Below are positions 1-7,413 of a stretch of DNA of 39,415 nt, piece after piece; position 1 is the first letter of the stretch, and each line of letters begins with the position of its first letter. The translations under genes were made by a program, and so were the position numbers. Location of the stretch: assembly GCA_018064665.1 (NCBI GenBank), contig JAGHUV010000030.1, forward strand, positions 1 to 39,415, in the 5' to 3' direction. The notes below the pieces were generated by a model, which saw only the letters and a list, made by a program, of their open reading frames with translations, made no database searches and was not told the origin of the DNA. Source of the stretch: Candidatus Crickella caballi. Lineage in GTDB: Bacteria; Bacillota; Clostridia; Peptostreptococcales; Anaerovoracaceae.

Positions 1-58
1 GCTAAACCGTTAGGGTTCGATAAGGGCCGCATGGGTTCGCATCCCATCTTCTCCGCCA
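1..58 (+). tRNA. tRNA-Ser(GCT), 3' part only
   Basis: The window opens inside a tRNA. The first three bases are the GCT anticodon, followed by AA and the 3' side of the anticodon stem. A long variable arm follows, typical of class II tRNAs, then a T arm with GGTTCGCATCC, discriminator G55 and an encoded CCA at 56-58. Anticodon plus long variable arm identify serine (AGC/AGU codons). The 5' half lies outside the window. Confidence 0.88.
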
Positions 59-66
59 CCTGTTAT

Positions 67-142
67 AGGGGTATAGCTCAGTTGGTAGAGCAGCGGTCTC
101 CAAAACCGCGTGCCGAGGGTTCGAGTCCTTCTGCCCCTGCCA
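67..142 (+). tRNA. tRNA-Trp(CCA)
   Basis: A complete 76-nt cloverleaf with a 7-bp acceptor stem (67-73 with 132-138, one G-T pair), TA at positions 8-9, a D arm beginning GCTC, anticodon loop CTCCAAA (anticodon CCA), T loop GGTTCGAGTCC, discriminator G and encoded CCA at 140-142. It lies 8 nt after the serine tRNA in a compact tRNA operon. Confidence 0.96.
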
Positions 143-158
143 ATTATAAACTTAATAT

Positions 159-235
159 CGGGGTGTAGCGCAGTTTGGTAGCGCAACTGGTTTGGGACCA
201 GTGGGCCGCGGGTTCAAATCCTGCCACCCCGACCA
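159..235 (+). tRNA. tRNA-Pro(TGG)
   Basis: A complete 77-nt tRNA. The acceptor stem CGGGGTG (159-165) pairs with CACCCCG (225-231). The anticodon loop is TTTGGGA (anticodon TGG), the T loop is GGTTCAAATCC, the discriminator is A232 and CCA is encoded at 233-235. It is the third gene of the tRNA operon. Confidence 0.96.
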
Positions 236-250
236 TACTTCTTAATACTC

Positions 251-326
251 GGGCCATTAGCTCAGTGGTTAGAGCAACCGGCTCATAACCGGTCGGTCCT
301 TGGTTCGAACCCAAGATGGCCCACCA
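251..326 (+). tRNA. tRNA-Met(CAT), elongator type
   Basis: A complete 76-nt tRNA with acceptor stem GGGCCAT (251-257) paired to ATGGCCC (316-322), anticodon loop CTCATAA (CAT), discriminator A323 and encoded CCA. The first acceptor pair is a true G-C pair, so it is not an initiator tRNA, which has an unpaired position 1. A CAT tRNA could instead be a lysidine-modified tRNA-Ile2; elongator Met is the better guess but is not proven. Confidence 0.85.
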
Positions 327-344
327 ATCAAAATTGAATATTTT

Positions 345-420
345 GCCCAGATAGCTCAGTAGGTAGAGCAGGGGACTGAAAATCCCCGTGTCCTTGGTTC
401 AATTCCGAGTCTGGGCACCA
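345..420 (+). tRNA. tRNA-Phe(GAA)
   Basis: A complete 76-nt tRNA with acceptor stem GCCCAGA (345-351) paired to TCTGGGC (410-416), anticodon loop CTGAAAA (GAA), T arm GGTTCAATTCC, discriminator A417 and encoded CCA at 418-420. It is the last tRNA of the cluster and is followed directly by a terminator. Confidence 0.96.
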
Positions 421-424
421 TAGA

Positions 425-456
425 AAAAGCCTTGATTGATTTCAAGGCTTTTCTTT
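425..456 (+). terminator. Terminator of the tRNA operon
   Basis: An 11-bp perfect stem pairs AAAAGCCTTGA (425-435) with its complement at 442-452 across a 6-nt loop and runs into a T-rich tail. It begins five bases after the CCA of tRNA-Phe and ends the tRNA transcript. Confidence 0.85.
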
Positions 457-499
457 ACGTTAGTTTACAAATAATGCTATTTATTTATGTAAAGTTATC

Positions 500-528
500 T
501 TGACATATATTTATTCTGAGAATAAAAT
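500..528 (+). promoter_or_regulatory. Promoter for the XRE regulator gene (TTGACA-N17-TAAAAT)
   Basis: A perfect -35 TTGACA lies at 500-505 and a -10 TAAAAT at 523-528, with the ideal 17-nt spacer. Transcription should start near 535, giving a leader of about 37 nt before the ATG at 572. An imperfect inverted repeat (TTTAC at 464-468, GTAAA at 489-493, with AATAA and TTATT inside) sits just upstream of the -35 and could be an operator; that part is speculative. Confidence 0.75.
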
Positions 529-571
529 TAAAAAGCGAAATAAAACTAGGAAACTGAGCTTTTTAAAGATA

Positions 572-775
572 ATGGAAAACAGATTAGCTGAAATCAGAAA
601 AAAGAAAAAAATAGGTCAGGGATATTTGGTTGACCGTCTTGGTGTTTCGAGACAGACGATAAGCTCAATCGAGAACGGAAGATGCACTCCTTCACTGGAG
701 CTTGCGCTTGATTTGGCAGATCTGCTGGAAATGCCGATTGAAGAGATTTTCATTCATGAAAACAGATTCAAATAA
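572..775 (+). CDS. Small XRE/Cro-CI family transcriptional regulator
   Basis: A 67-residue protein that is essentially one helix-turn-helix domain of the Cro/CI type. It reads from a basic N-terminal helix (RKKKKIGQGYL) through the recognition helix region (VSRQTISSIENGR, about residues 25-37) to the usual C-terminal LADLLEMPIEEIF. It belongs to the short stand-alone HTH regulators common in Firmicutes (YgzD/YozG-like). The ATG at 572 is chosen because the longer reading frame would start with a TTG that is the -35 element itself. There is no clear Shine-Dalgarno; AGGAAA at 548-553 is rather distant. A 12-bp inverted repeat overlaps its stop codon. Target genes are unknown; the adjacent wall hydrolase, 40 nt downstream, is the obvious candidate. 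Confidence 0.85.
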   Translation: MENRLAEIRKKKKIGQGYLVDRLGVSRQTISSIENGRCTPSLELALDLADLLEMPIEEIFIHENRFK

Positions 776-789
776 CAGTTTTCATGAAT
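752..789. repeat. 12-bp perfect inverted repeat spanning the XRE stop codon
   Basis: ATTCATGAAAAC at 752-763 is matched by its exact reverse complement at 778-789, with 14 nt between. Each arm contains the 8-bp palindrome TTCATGAA (753-760 and 781-788), 28 bp apart. No T-run follows on either strand, so it is not a standard intrinsic terminator. It could be an RNA hairpin between the two genes or a paired operator for the regulator. Confidence 0.7.
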
Positions 790-815
790 TTGCTTAACGG
801 AGATTAATTTACATA

Positions 816-3341
816 ATGAGAAGTACAAGAAATAGAATTGTTCTGATATTTACCATAGTTACAGTGGCCATGCTTATGTTCACTGCTTCTTCTTATGCAG
901 CATCCGCGCCTTATGCTACAGGTCTTATCAATGCGAAGAGTGGTGCAGTACTGCGTAAATCCTCAAATGCGACTTCCAAGTCACTCGGAATTATAAAGAA
1001 TAACACCAAGGTTACAATTACCAAGGAAGTATTTAAAAGCAAGACCAGCACTAAAGCCAAGTACAGATGGTATTACGTTACATACGGAAGCAAGAAGGGT
1101 TATATAAGAGCAGATCTTATCGATAATGTTAAATACACAGCCGCTTCCGGTAAAATTACGGGCAAAGTCAACTACAGAGCGGGTGCAGGTACCAAGATGA
1201 AGCTGAAGGGCAGCCTTGCCAAGGGCAAAGCTGTAACCGTATATCTCAAGGCACAGCCTGTTTCATCAACCAAGGGATCGAGTTCAACCTGGTATAAAAT
1301 CAAGGTAGGATCCTCATATCGTTATGTGTGCTCGGCATATGTTGACATTGTCGGAAGTATTTTCTCAAACAATGTATCAACCGGAGCTTCTTCCGGCTCG
1401 TCTTCCGGAAGCGGCACACCAAGCGTGACTCCTGACAGCAACAAATTTGCCAAGATGTCGGACTCTGAATTTGACGACTATCTTACAAAACAAGGCTTCA
1501 CGTCAAGCTATAAGTCCAAGATCAAAGCTTTACATAAAGCACATCCTAATTGGGTGTTCATTGGAAAGAAGACAGGGATTTCCTGGGATACAGCTGTTTC
1601 CAAGGAAAGTGCAAACGGGGTATCTCTAATACAGGCAGGACAGCCGCTCAACCAGAGAGCTACTGACTCGAAGAGCTTTACATCTGGCACCAGAGCTTTA
1701 TATAAATCCGCCTCTACATCGACCAAAATCGGTTCTGTCAAGAATAAGACAACATTCACTCTGCTGAGCGAGGTATGGAACGGATCCACACAGTGGAACT
1801 ATATAAAGCTTTCGGATGGAACAAAGGGATACTGCAAAGGCGCACTTTATACGCAGGAGTATTCTTCTTCGATTAAGGGAACCACTACTGCAAGCGGCGG
1901 ACTCAATATGAGAAAGGGTGCTTACACATCGGCTACTGTAATTAAAACTTTGGCTAAGGGAACCGAGGTGACCATCGTTCTTCAGTGCAAGGGCTCTGAC
2001 GGAAATACATGGTACAAGATCAGGAACGGAAGCGATTACGCATATGTTGCTGCTGACTATATCAAGGTAAATTCAACGGTATCAACTGTTCAGAAGACAA
2101 CAATGGTTACACCAAGCAGCAATTATCCGACGGCAACTGCCAAAGCGGACGTTGAGTACCGCAGTGTACCGAAGAGCGAATTTGCCGCATTCGGCGTATT
2201 CTCCAAGGATACAGTGCTGACTCTGACAGCAAAGGTTAAGGATGCAGAAGGCGTTGTATGGTATAAAGCATATAACGACGGCAACATCGTATATGTGCTC
2301 GGCGATAACTTAAGCATAGATGGTAAGCCTGCCGAAGCAGCATATCCTGCAGTGATAAAAGGCGTAACCAACACGTCTGTCAATTACCGCAAGGGTGCAG
2401 GAACAAATTACGCTCTTGTAGATACCTTCAGCAGCGGTAGGGAGCTGACTATTCTTGAAGCTGTTATGAACGGATCGGACCAGTGGTATGCTGTGGATGT
2501 TTCGGGTAAGAAATATTACGTATGTGCTGAGTATGTAAACATCGTAGAGGAAGCTGCTCCTGCAGATGCGGCACCTGTTACAAAGACTGTGGAGAATAAC
2601 GTCACGACAACTGCCAAGCCAAGCAGCCTCACAGGCAAGGCGACTATTCTGGAAGGCACATGGATCGCCAAGGACGGATCGACATGGTTCAATGCCAACA
2701 GCCAGACGGTTGCATACTACATGGATCCAAGAAACTTCCTTAATGAAGACAGAGTTTATATGTTCGAGGATCTGTCATATCAGAAGGATTATCAGACTAC
2801 TGATGTTGTAACCAAGGTTCTTAACGGAACAAAGCTTCCTGGATACGGTTTTTCAGCAAAGCTATTTATGGATGCCGGTTCAACATACGGAATCAGTCCT
2901 GTATTCCTCGCTGCAAGAGCAAGACAGGAGACTGGTGGCGGAAGCATTGCAATCAGTGGTTATGTTTATAACGGCAAGACAGTTTATAATCCGTTTAATA
3001 TCGGTGCGACGAGCAGCTCCAATCCTGTTATGAACGGCATCAAATATGCGTACAACAAGGGCTGGACAACTCAGAAGAAGGCTGTAAACGGAAGTGCTTC
3101 ATATCTTGCAAGCGGCTATATCAACGTGGGACAGAACTCGATTTACTATCAGAGGTTCAATGTTGCCAACGGAGCAACTAAGCTCGCTACACACCAGTAC
3201 ATGACCAATATAATGGCTCCGTACAGTGAGGCATATACGACTAAGACCTCATATAAATCATTCGGAATATGCGATGAACCGCTTACATTCAACATTCCGA
3301 TTTATAATGGAATGCCATCATCAACATCGTTGCCGAAGTAA
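816..3341 (+). CDS. Secreted multi-SH3 cell-wall hydrolase with C-terminal glucosaminidase domain
   Basis: An 841-residue exported protein. A signal peptide (basic MRSTRNR, hydrophobic core, Ala-rich end near residue 30) is followed by bacterial SH3-like modules at roughly 36-104 and 109-180, then a Ser/Gly linker. Next comes a domain at about 211-272 with the PNWVFIGKKTGISW signature often found beside glucosaminidases, and four more SH3-like modules between about 285 and 580. The C-terminal part (about 636-830) resembles the endo-beta-N-acetylglucosaminidase family (LytD type). Glu705 in ARQETGGG is the likely catalytic acid. Predicted role: cleavage of the GlcNAc-MurNAc backbone during wall turnover or separation, with the SH3 modules binding wall. 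A CGGAGA ribosome site (798-803) supports the ATG. It is probably cotranscribed with the XRE regulator. No LPXTG or membrane anchor is seen. Confidence 0.87.
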   Translation: MRSTRNRIVLIFTIVTVAMLMFTASSYAASAPYATGLINAKSGAVLRKSSNATSKSLGIIKNNTKVTITKEVFKSKTSTKAKYRWYYVTYGSKKGYIRADLIDNVKYTAASGKITGKVNYRAGAGTKMKLKGSLAKGKAVTVYLKAQPVSSTKGSSSTWYKIKVGSSYRYVCSAYVDIVGSIFSNNVSTGASSGSSSGSGTPSVTPDSNKFAKMSDSEFDDYLTKQGFTSSYKSKIKALHKAHPNWVFIGKKTGISWDTAVSKESANGVSLIQAGQPLNQRATDSKSFTSGTRALYKSASTSTKIGSVKNKTTFTLLSEVWNGSTQWNYIKLSDGTKGYCKGALYTQEYSSSIKGTTTASGGLNMRKGAYTSATVIKTLAKGTEVTIVLQCKGSDGNTWYKIRNGSDYAYVAADYIKVNSTVSTVQKTTMVTPSSNYPTATAKADVEYRSVPKSEFAAFGVFSKDTVLTLTAKVKDAEGVVWYKAYNDGNIVYVLGDNLSIDGKPAEAAYPAVIKGVTNTSVNYRKGAGTNYALVDTFSSGRELTILEAVMNGSDQWYAVDVSGKKYYVCAEYVNIVEEAAPADAAPVTKTVENNVTTTAKPSSLTGKATILEGTWIAKDGSTWFNANSQTVAYYMDPRNFLNEDRVYMFEDLSYQKDYQTTDVVTKVLNGTKLPGYGFSAKLFMDAGSTYGISPVFLAARARQETGGGSIAISGYVYNGKTVYNPFNIGATSSSNPVMNGIKYAYNKGWTTQKKAVNGSASYLASGYINVGQNSIYYQRFNVANGATKLATHQYMTNIMAPYSEAYTTKTSYKSFGICDEPLTFNIPIYNGMPSSTSLPK

Positions 3342-3358
3342 GGTTAATGTGTTAGAAT
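3330..3358 (+). promoter_or_regulatory. Extended -10 promoter for the pduL pair
   Basis: TTGCCG (3330-3335) lies 17 nt before TAGAAT (3353-3358), and the -10 is preceded by the extended element TGT (3350-3352). Initiation near 3365 gives a leader of about 57 nt. The -35 lies inside the end of the upstream hydrolase gene. Confidence 0.6.
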
Positions 3359-3371
3359 AACTAAGCTAGAA

Positions 3372-3390
3372 AAGAAAACAAAGTTTTCTT
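3372..3390 (+). other. A/T-rich hairpin in the pduL leader
   Basis: AAGAAAAC (3372-3379) and GTTTTCTT (3383-3390) form an 8-bp stem with a 3-nt loop. No U-run follows. It sits just downstream of the predicted pduL transcription start, so it may be a 5'-end stabilising hairpin. It could alternatively be a weak terminator for the hydrolase gene. Confidence 0.45.
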
Positions 3391-3421
3391 GATAAATAAA
3401 TTAATTAAGAGGAGAAAAATA

Positions 3422-4000
3422 ATGGAAAAGAAAGTTGTTGTAGAGATTTCTGCAAGACACGTACACCTTTCACAGGAAGATTATAAAAAGCTCTTCGGAG
3501 CTGACGCTGAAATGGTTGCTGTAAAGAACCTTACAGGCGGTGGCGCATTCGTAGATGCTAAGAGAGTTACTCTCGTTGGCCCTAAGGGAGAGATGAGCAA
3601 GGTTGCTATTCTCGGACCTTACAGACCTACTCAGATCGAGCTCGCAAAGACTGACGCTCGTAAGCTCGGTATCGATGCACCTGTAAGACTCTCCGGAGAT
3701 ATCGCAGGCAGCGGCGCTGTAAAGATTATCGGCGAAGTTGGCGAAGTAGATGCAGCTGAAGGTGCTATCGTTGCAAAGAGACACGTACACATCGGAGAAT
3801 CCGATGCAGCAGCATGGGGCGTAAAGAAGAACGATGTTGTTATGGTTAAAATCACAACTGACGACCGTACAACAATTTATGACGACGTAATCATCAGAAC
3901 TAATCCGGATGACGGACTTCCACCATTAATGCACATCGACACAGATGAAGGAAATGCTGCAGGAATGAACGGAACAATGGAGGCAGTCATTTACGAATAA
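3422..4000 (+). CDS. pduL: PduL-type phosphate acyltransferase (first copy)
   Basis: A 192-residue member of the PduL phosphotransacylase family, which interconverts acyl-CoA plus phosphate with acyl phosphate plus CoA. Family hallmarks are present in both halves: RHVHLS with His13 and His15, the conserved Glu73 in TQIELA, the second HVH at His121/His123, and the late HIDTDEGNAAG motif from His171. The family binds zinc through such His and Glu residues. The protein starts directly at the first beta strand and has no N-terminal encapsulation peptide of the kind that targets PduL to microcompartments, so it is probably cytosolic. A strong AAGAGGAG site 7 nt before the ATG at 3422 rules out the longer frame starting at 3389. 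Acetyl-CoA is the likely substrate, but the choice between acetyl and propionyl cannot be read from sequence. Confidence 0.9.
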   Translation: MEKKVVVEISARHVHLSQEDYKKLFGADAEMVAVKNLTGGGAFVDAKRVTLVGPKGEMSKVAILGPYRPTQIELAKTDARKLGIDAPVRLSGDIAGSGAVKIIGEVGEVDAAEGAIVAKRHVHIGESDAAAWGVKKNDVVMVKITTDDRTTIYDDVIIRTNPDDGLPPLMHIDTDEGNAAGMNGTMEAVIYE

Positions 4001-4050
4001 TTTTACTGATAAATATAGCTGATAGATATAAAGGTTATAAGGAGAATATC

Positions 4051-4623
4051 ATGGGCTACGAAGTAAAAGTCGGAATTTCCAATAAGCATGTGCATCTTTC
4101 ACAGGCAGATCTTGAAGTTCTTTTCGGAGCAGGTCACGAGCTGACACCCCAGAAGGAGCTTGGACAGCCGGGACAGTTTGCCGCAGAAGAGAAGGTTGAT
4201 GTTGTAGGTCCTAAGAGAACACTTTCAGGTGTTAGAGTACTTGGACCTGTTAGACCTGAAACTCAGGTTGAGCTGGCTATGACTGATGCAAGAGGAATCG
4301 GTATTGCCGTTCCTGTAAGAGAATCCGGTAAGCTGGATGGAACACCAGGATGCAAGCTCGTAGGACCTTGTGGTGAGGTTGAACTCGAGAAGGGTGTTAT
4401 TGCAGCACTGAGACACGTACATCTGAATCCACAGCAGGCTGAAGAAGCAGGCGTTAAGGACAAGGATATCGTTTCGCTGAGAGTTGGCGGAGAGAGAGGT
4501 CTCGTCTTTGACAATGTTCTTATTCGCTCAGGCGAGAAGCATGAGGCTGAAGTTCACCTCGACACAGATGAGGGAAATGCAGCAGGTTGCGGAAACGGAA
4601 CAATTGTTGAGATTATCAAGTAA
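4051..4623 (+). CDS. pduL: PduL-type phosphate acyltransferase (second copy)
   Basis: A 190-residue paralogue of the preceding gene, 50 nt downstream with its own AAGGAG site. It keeps every metal-ligand candidate: His13 and His15 in KHVHLS, Glu74 in TQVELA, His122 and His124 in RHVHL, and the HLDTDEGNAAG motif from His169. The two copies differ at many positions between the motifs, so this is an old duplication rather than a recent tandem copy. The two products may form a heteromer or prefer different acyl groups; this is inference. No acetate kinase or microcompartment shell gene lies nearby. A strong hairpin terminator ends the pair. Confidence 0.9.
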   Translation: MGYEVKVGISNKHVHLSQADLEVLFGAGHELTPQKELGQPGQFAAEEKVDVVGPKRTLSGVRVLGPVRPETQVELAMTDARGIGIAVPVRESGKLDGTPGCKLVGPCGEVELEKGVIAALRHVHLNPQQAEEAGVKDKDIVSLRVGGERGLVFDNVLIRSGEKHEAEVHLDTDEGNAAGCGNGTIVEIIK

Positions 4624-4643
4624 ATTATTATATTAATAAACAG

Positions 4644-4676
4644 GCAGCCTGCTTCTTTACGAAGCAGGCTGCTTTA
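4644..4676 (+). terminator. Terminator after the pduL pair
   Basis: A perfect 12-bp GC-rich stem (4644-4655 with 4661-4672) has a 5-nt loop and is followed by TTTATT. It lies between converging genes and is a perfect duplex on both strands, so it may also stop the minus-strand radical SAM transcript, although the T-run on that side is weaker. Confidence 0.85.
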
Positions 4677-4735
4677 TTACTTTACACTGATTATTTATAT
4701 TGGGATTATAGGAGCTTATATTGTATCGCATAAGC

Positions 4736-5650
4736 TTATGCTTTCTTACCCTGAAAACTGTCTTTCTCACGCAGCTCTTTGTTTATGCTGTTTAGAATGG
4801 TGCGTTTTCTGTAACTCCATTCAGGAGAAACCAGAAGATTGCGGGGAACATCACCCGTAAGTCTGTGAATTGTTATATCCGGAGGAATGATCTCCAGGCA
4901 GCGTACAACCAGGTCCACATATTCTTCTATACTGTCAAAAGATACGTAGTCAGGCATAGTTCTGTACAAAGCGGAGTTGCTGACCAGGTTCATAAGGTGC
5001 AGTTTAAGGCCAAATATCGGCTTCTGACAGACGAAACGCACAGAGTCGAGCATTTGCTCTTCAGTCTCTCCGGGAAGCCCCAGAATCAAATGTGAGACGA
5101 TTCTGATGTTTCTGCTGATAAGCTCATCAACTGCATGCGTATAGGTTTCCAGCGGATAGCCTATATTCATTGCTTCTCTTGTTTCAGGATGAATGCTCTG
5201 AAGTCCCAACTCGATCCACATGAAGTACTTGCTGTTGATTTCCTCAAGCAAATCAAGAACGTCTTCATCGAGACAGTCTGGTCTTGTTGCAATAACGATG
5301 CCGGATATTCTCGGATCGCTCAAAGCTTCGTAATACTTACTGCGTAATTCGTCAACAGCTGCATAGGTATTACTGTGTGCCTGAAAATAGGCAAGATACA
5401 CTGCATCCGGCCATTTGTCCGACATAATTTCGATTTGCTCATTTATGGCATCAGCGATTTTGCCGGGAGTATATTCGGAAGCCAGCTCACCGGAGCCGCC
5501 CGATGAACAGAAGCTGCAGCCACCGTATCCGCAGGTTCCGTCTCTGTTAGGACAGGTGAATCCTGCATCTATGCTGAGCTTTACAGTCTTCTTACCGAAA
5601 AAATTCTTTAAAAATGTGCTTATAGAATAGTATCTTTCAATTTTATCCAT
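4736..5650 (-). CDS. TIGR01212-family radical SAM protein (YhcC/YtqA-like)
   Basis: A 304-residue radical SAM protein. The cluster region has cysteines at 33, 40, 45 and 48 within CPNRDGTCGYGGCSFC, the pattern of the TIGR01212 family (YhcC of Escherichia coli, YtqA of Bacillus subtilis). The barrel contains ATRPDCLD, WIELGLQS and SHLILGLPGET motifs. The family binds a [4Fe-4S] cluster and SAM; its precise reaction is not something I can state. The internal ATG at 5650 is chosen because the longer frame to 5779 would run over the queH promoter and coding start, and MDKIERYY matches the family's usual beginning. It is divergent from queH and convergent with the pduL pair, and appears to be monocistronic. 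Confidence 0.85.
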   Translation of the reverse strand: MDKIERYYSISTFLKNFFGKKTVKLSIDAGFTCPNRDGTCGYGGCSFCSSGGSGELASEYTPGKIADAINEQIEIMSDKWPDAVYLAYFQAHSNTYAAVDELRSKYYEALSDPRISGIVIATRPDCLDEDVLDLLEEINSKYFMWIELGLQSIHPETREAMNIGYPLETYTHAVDELISRNIRIVSHLILGLPGETEEQMLDSVRFVCQKPIFGLKLHLMNLVSNSALYRTMPDYVSFDSIEEYVDLVVRCLEIIPPDITIHRLTGDVPRNLLVSPEWSYRKRTILNSINKELREKDSFQGKKA

Positions 5651-5670
5651 ATTCAACTTGTATATCTTTG

Positions 5671-5679
5671 TGCTATAAT
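5671..5679 (+). promoter_or_regulatory. Extended -10 promoter for queH and the genes behind it
   Basis: TGCTATAAT (5671-5679) combines a perfect -10 hexamer with the TGn extension. A weak -35 (TTCAAC, 5652-5657) lies 16 nt upstream. Initiation near 5686 leaves a leader of about 20 nt containing GGAGG (5696-5700), five bases before the queH ATG. Confidence 0.75.
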
Positions 5680-5705
5680 ATAAAAATATTTGTACGGAGG
5701 GATTT

Positions 5706-6365
5706 ATGAAGGAAAGAGCTCTTGAAACATGTGCTGTGAATAGCTTTGTGCATTCAGATGAGATTTCTGAATTTGCCAATGTGTTTCCTGAACAGGAAAA
5801 GCCTAAGGTGCTCCTTCATGCATGCTGCGGGCCTTGCTCAACATCGTGTGTTGAACGACTCGCTGAGGACTACTCCGTAACGCTTTACTATTATAATCCA
5901 AATATTACTGACAGGGAAGAATACCTTCTCAGAAAGGAAACCCTGCTTCAGTTCATTAAGCTGTTCAATGAAGAGCATAAGGATAGATACTGTGTCGGAT
6001 TCATCGAGGGTCCGTACGAGCCGGAGAAGTTCCTCGACAGGACCGCTGCTCTTGCAGATGAGCCTGAGGGCGGCAGGAGATGCGACGTATGCTTTGCGAT
6101 GAGAATCACCGATACCGCAAAGAAGGCAAGAGAACTGGAGATGGATTATTTTACAACAACAATGTCCGTAAGTCCGCATAAGAATTATGAGAAGATTAAG
6201 ACACTGGGTCTTATCCTCGAGGACGAATACGGAGTTAAATATCTCGACGTGGATTTCAAGAAGAAGAACGGCTTCGGAAGAAGCGTGGAAATGTCGCGTC
6301 AATACGGTTTATACAGGCAAAACTTCTGCGGATGCGATTATGCGCGATACGCAGACAGTAAATAA
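5706..6365 (+). CDS. queH: Epoxyqueuosine reductase QueH
   Basis: A 219-residue protein of the DUF208/QueH family, which carries out the last step of queuosine synthesis, reducing epoxyqueuosine to queuosine in tRNA, and replaces QueG in many bacteria. It shows the N-terminal LHACCGPCS motif (Cys40, Cys41, Cys44), the internal RRCDVC pair (Cys126, Cys129) and the C-terminal FCGCDY pair (Cys208, Cys210). These cysteines supply the iron-sulfur and metal ligands described for the family. The first 30 residues before the family core look unstructured. It leads a long plus-strand run, 16 nt ahead of asnA. Two earlier pathway genes, queA and tgt, lie about 19 kb downstream. Confidence 0.92.
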   Translation: MKERALETCAVNSFVHSDEISEFANVFPEQEKPKVLLHACCGPCSTSCVERLAEDYSVTLYYYNPNITDREEYLLRKETLLQFIKLFNEEHKDRYCVGFIEGPYEPEKFLDRTAALADEPEGGRRCDVCFAMRITDTAKKARELEMDYFTTTMSVSPHKNYEKIKTLGLILEDEYGVKYLDVDFKKKNGFGRSVEMSRQYGLYRQNFCGCDYARYADSK

Positions 6366-6381
6366 GAATGGAGAAGGAACT

Positions 6382-7392
6382 ATGAGTAAGGTAAAATTCC
6401 CGGAAAACTATCAACCTGTTCTTGACCCGACTGAAACTCAGCGCGCGATCAAGAGAATCAAGGACTATTTCCAAAGAGAACTTTCGCACAGCCTTAATCT
6501 CGGAAGAGTAAGTGCGCCGCTTTTCGTATTTCCTGAAACCGGTCTTAATGACAATCTGAACGGAGTTGAAAGAAGAGTTGAATTTTCAATCAAGGACATC
6601 GGAGAGAGATCGGTGGAAGTCGTACAGTCTCTCGCTAAGTGGAAAAGAATGGCTTTGGGTCGTTATAATATCGCACCGGGCGAAGGTCTTTATACTGATA
6701 TGAATGCTATCAGAAGAGACGAGGAACTCGATAATCTGCACTCAATCTATGTCGATCAGTGGGATTGGGAGAAGGTTATTACTCCTGAACAGAGAACAGA
6801 AGCATATCTTGAGCAGACTGTAAGAATTATTTACAGATGCCTCGTATATCTTGGTGACTATGTAAATGACCATTATCCCGAGATGAACATTCAGCTTCCT
6901 GACAAGATCAAGTTCATTGATTCACAGGAGCTTGAAGACTGGTATCCTGATAAAACTTCCAAGGAAAGAGAAAGACTTGCTGCTGAAGAATACGGCGCAA
7001 TCTTCATTAAGAGAATCGGTGGAGCACTTAAATCAGGTCAGCCTCACGACGGAAGATCACCTGACTACGATGATTGGGAACTGAACGGAGATATCATTCT
7101 GTGGAACGAGGTTCTTGAGGATCAGTTCGAGATCAGTTCAATGGGTATCAGAGTTGATGCTGAGGCGATGGAGAGACAGCTTAAGATTGCCGGTTGTGAA
7201 GACAGAAAAGAGCTTCGTTTCCACCAGAGCATACTCAATAACGAGCTTCCACTGACAATCGGTGGCGGTATCGGACAGAGCAGACTTTGCATGTATTTCC
7301 TCAGAAAAGCTCATATCGGAGAAGTACAGGTTTCGGTATGGCCTGAAGAAATGTACGAAGAGTGTGCAGAGCACAACATTTTTCTGTTGTAG
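6382..7392 (+). CDS. asnA: Aspartate-ammonia ligase (asparagine synthetase A)
   Basis: A 336-residue AsnA, close to the usual family length of about 330. It makes asparagine from aspartate, ammonia and ATP by way of an aspartyl-adenylate, on a class II aminoacyl-tRNA-synthetase-like fold. Visible family segments are FVFPETGLNDNLNG, VVQSLAKWKRMALGRY, the central SIYVDQWDWEKV, the WELNGDI strand and the C-terminal GGGIGQSRLCMYFL. The ATG at 6382 with GGAGAAGG upstream is the true start; the frame open from 6187 overlaps queH and adds nonsense. Ammonia dependence fits an anaerobe living where ammonium is plentiful. Confidence 0.95.
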   Translation: MSKVKFPENYQPVLDPTETQRAIKRIKDYFQRELSHSLNLGRVSAPLFVFPETGLNDNLNGVERRVEFSIKDIGERSVEVVQSLAKWKRMALGRYNIAPGEGLYTDMNAIRRDEELDNLHSIYVDQWDWEKVITPEQRTEAYLEQTVRIIYRCLVYLGDYVNDHYPEMNIQLPDKIKFIDSQELEDWYPDKTSKERERLAAEEYGAIFIKRIGGALKSGQPHDGRSPDYDDWELNGDIILWNEVLEDQFEISSMGIRVDAEAMERQLKIAGCEDRKELRFHQSILNNELPLTIGGGIGQSRLCMYFLRKAHIGEVQVSVWPEEMYEECAEHNIFLL

Positions 7393-7413
7393 AGATTGGA
7401 GAGCTGTCCTTAG

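Noticed and set aside
500-571. Longer XRE frame starting with TTG at 500
   Set aside because: The TTG is part of the -35 element of a consensus promoter, and the added residues are not part of the HTH domain. ATG 572 is preferred.
5651-5779. N-terminal extension of the radical SAM protein
   Set aside because: It would overlap the queH coding start and promoter on the other strand, and MDKIERYY is the usual family start.
6187-6381. N-terminal extension of AsnA
   Set aside because: It runs antiparallel to nothing but inside queH in another frame; a good ribosome site and family start are at 6382.
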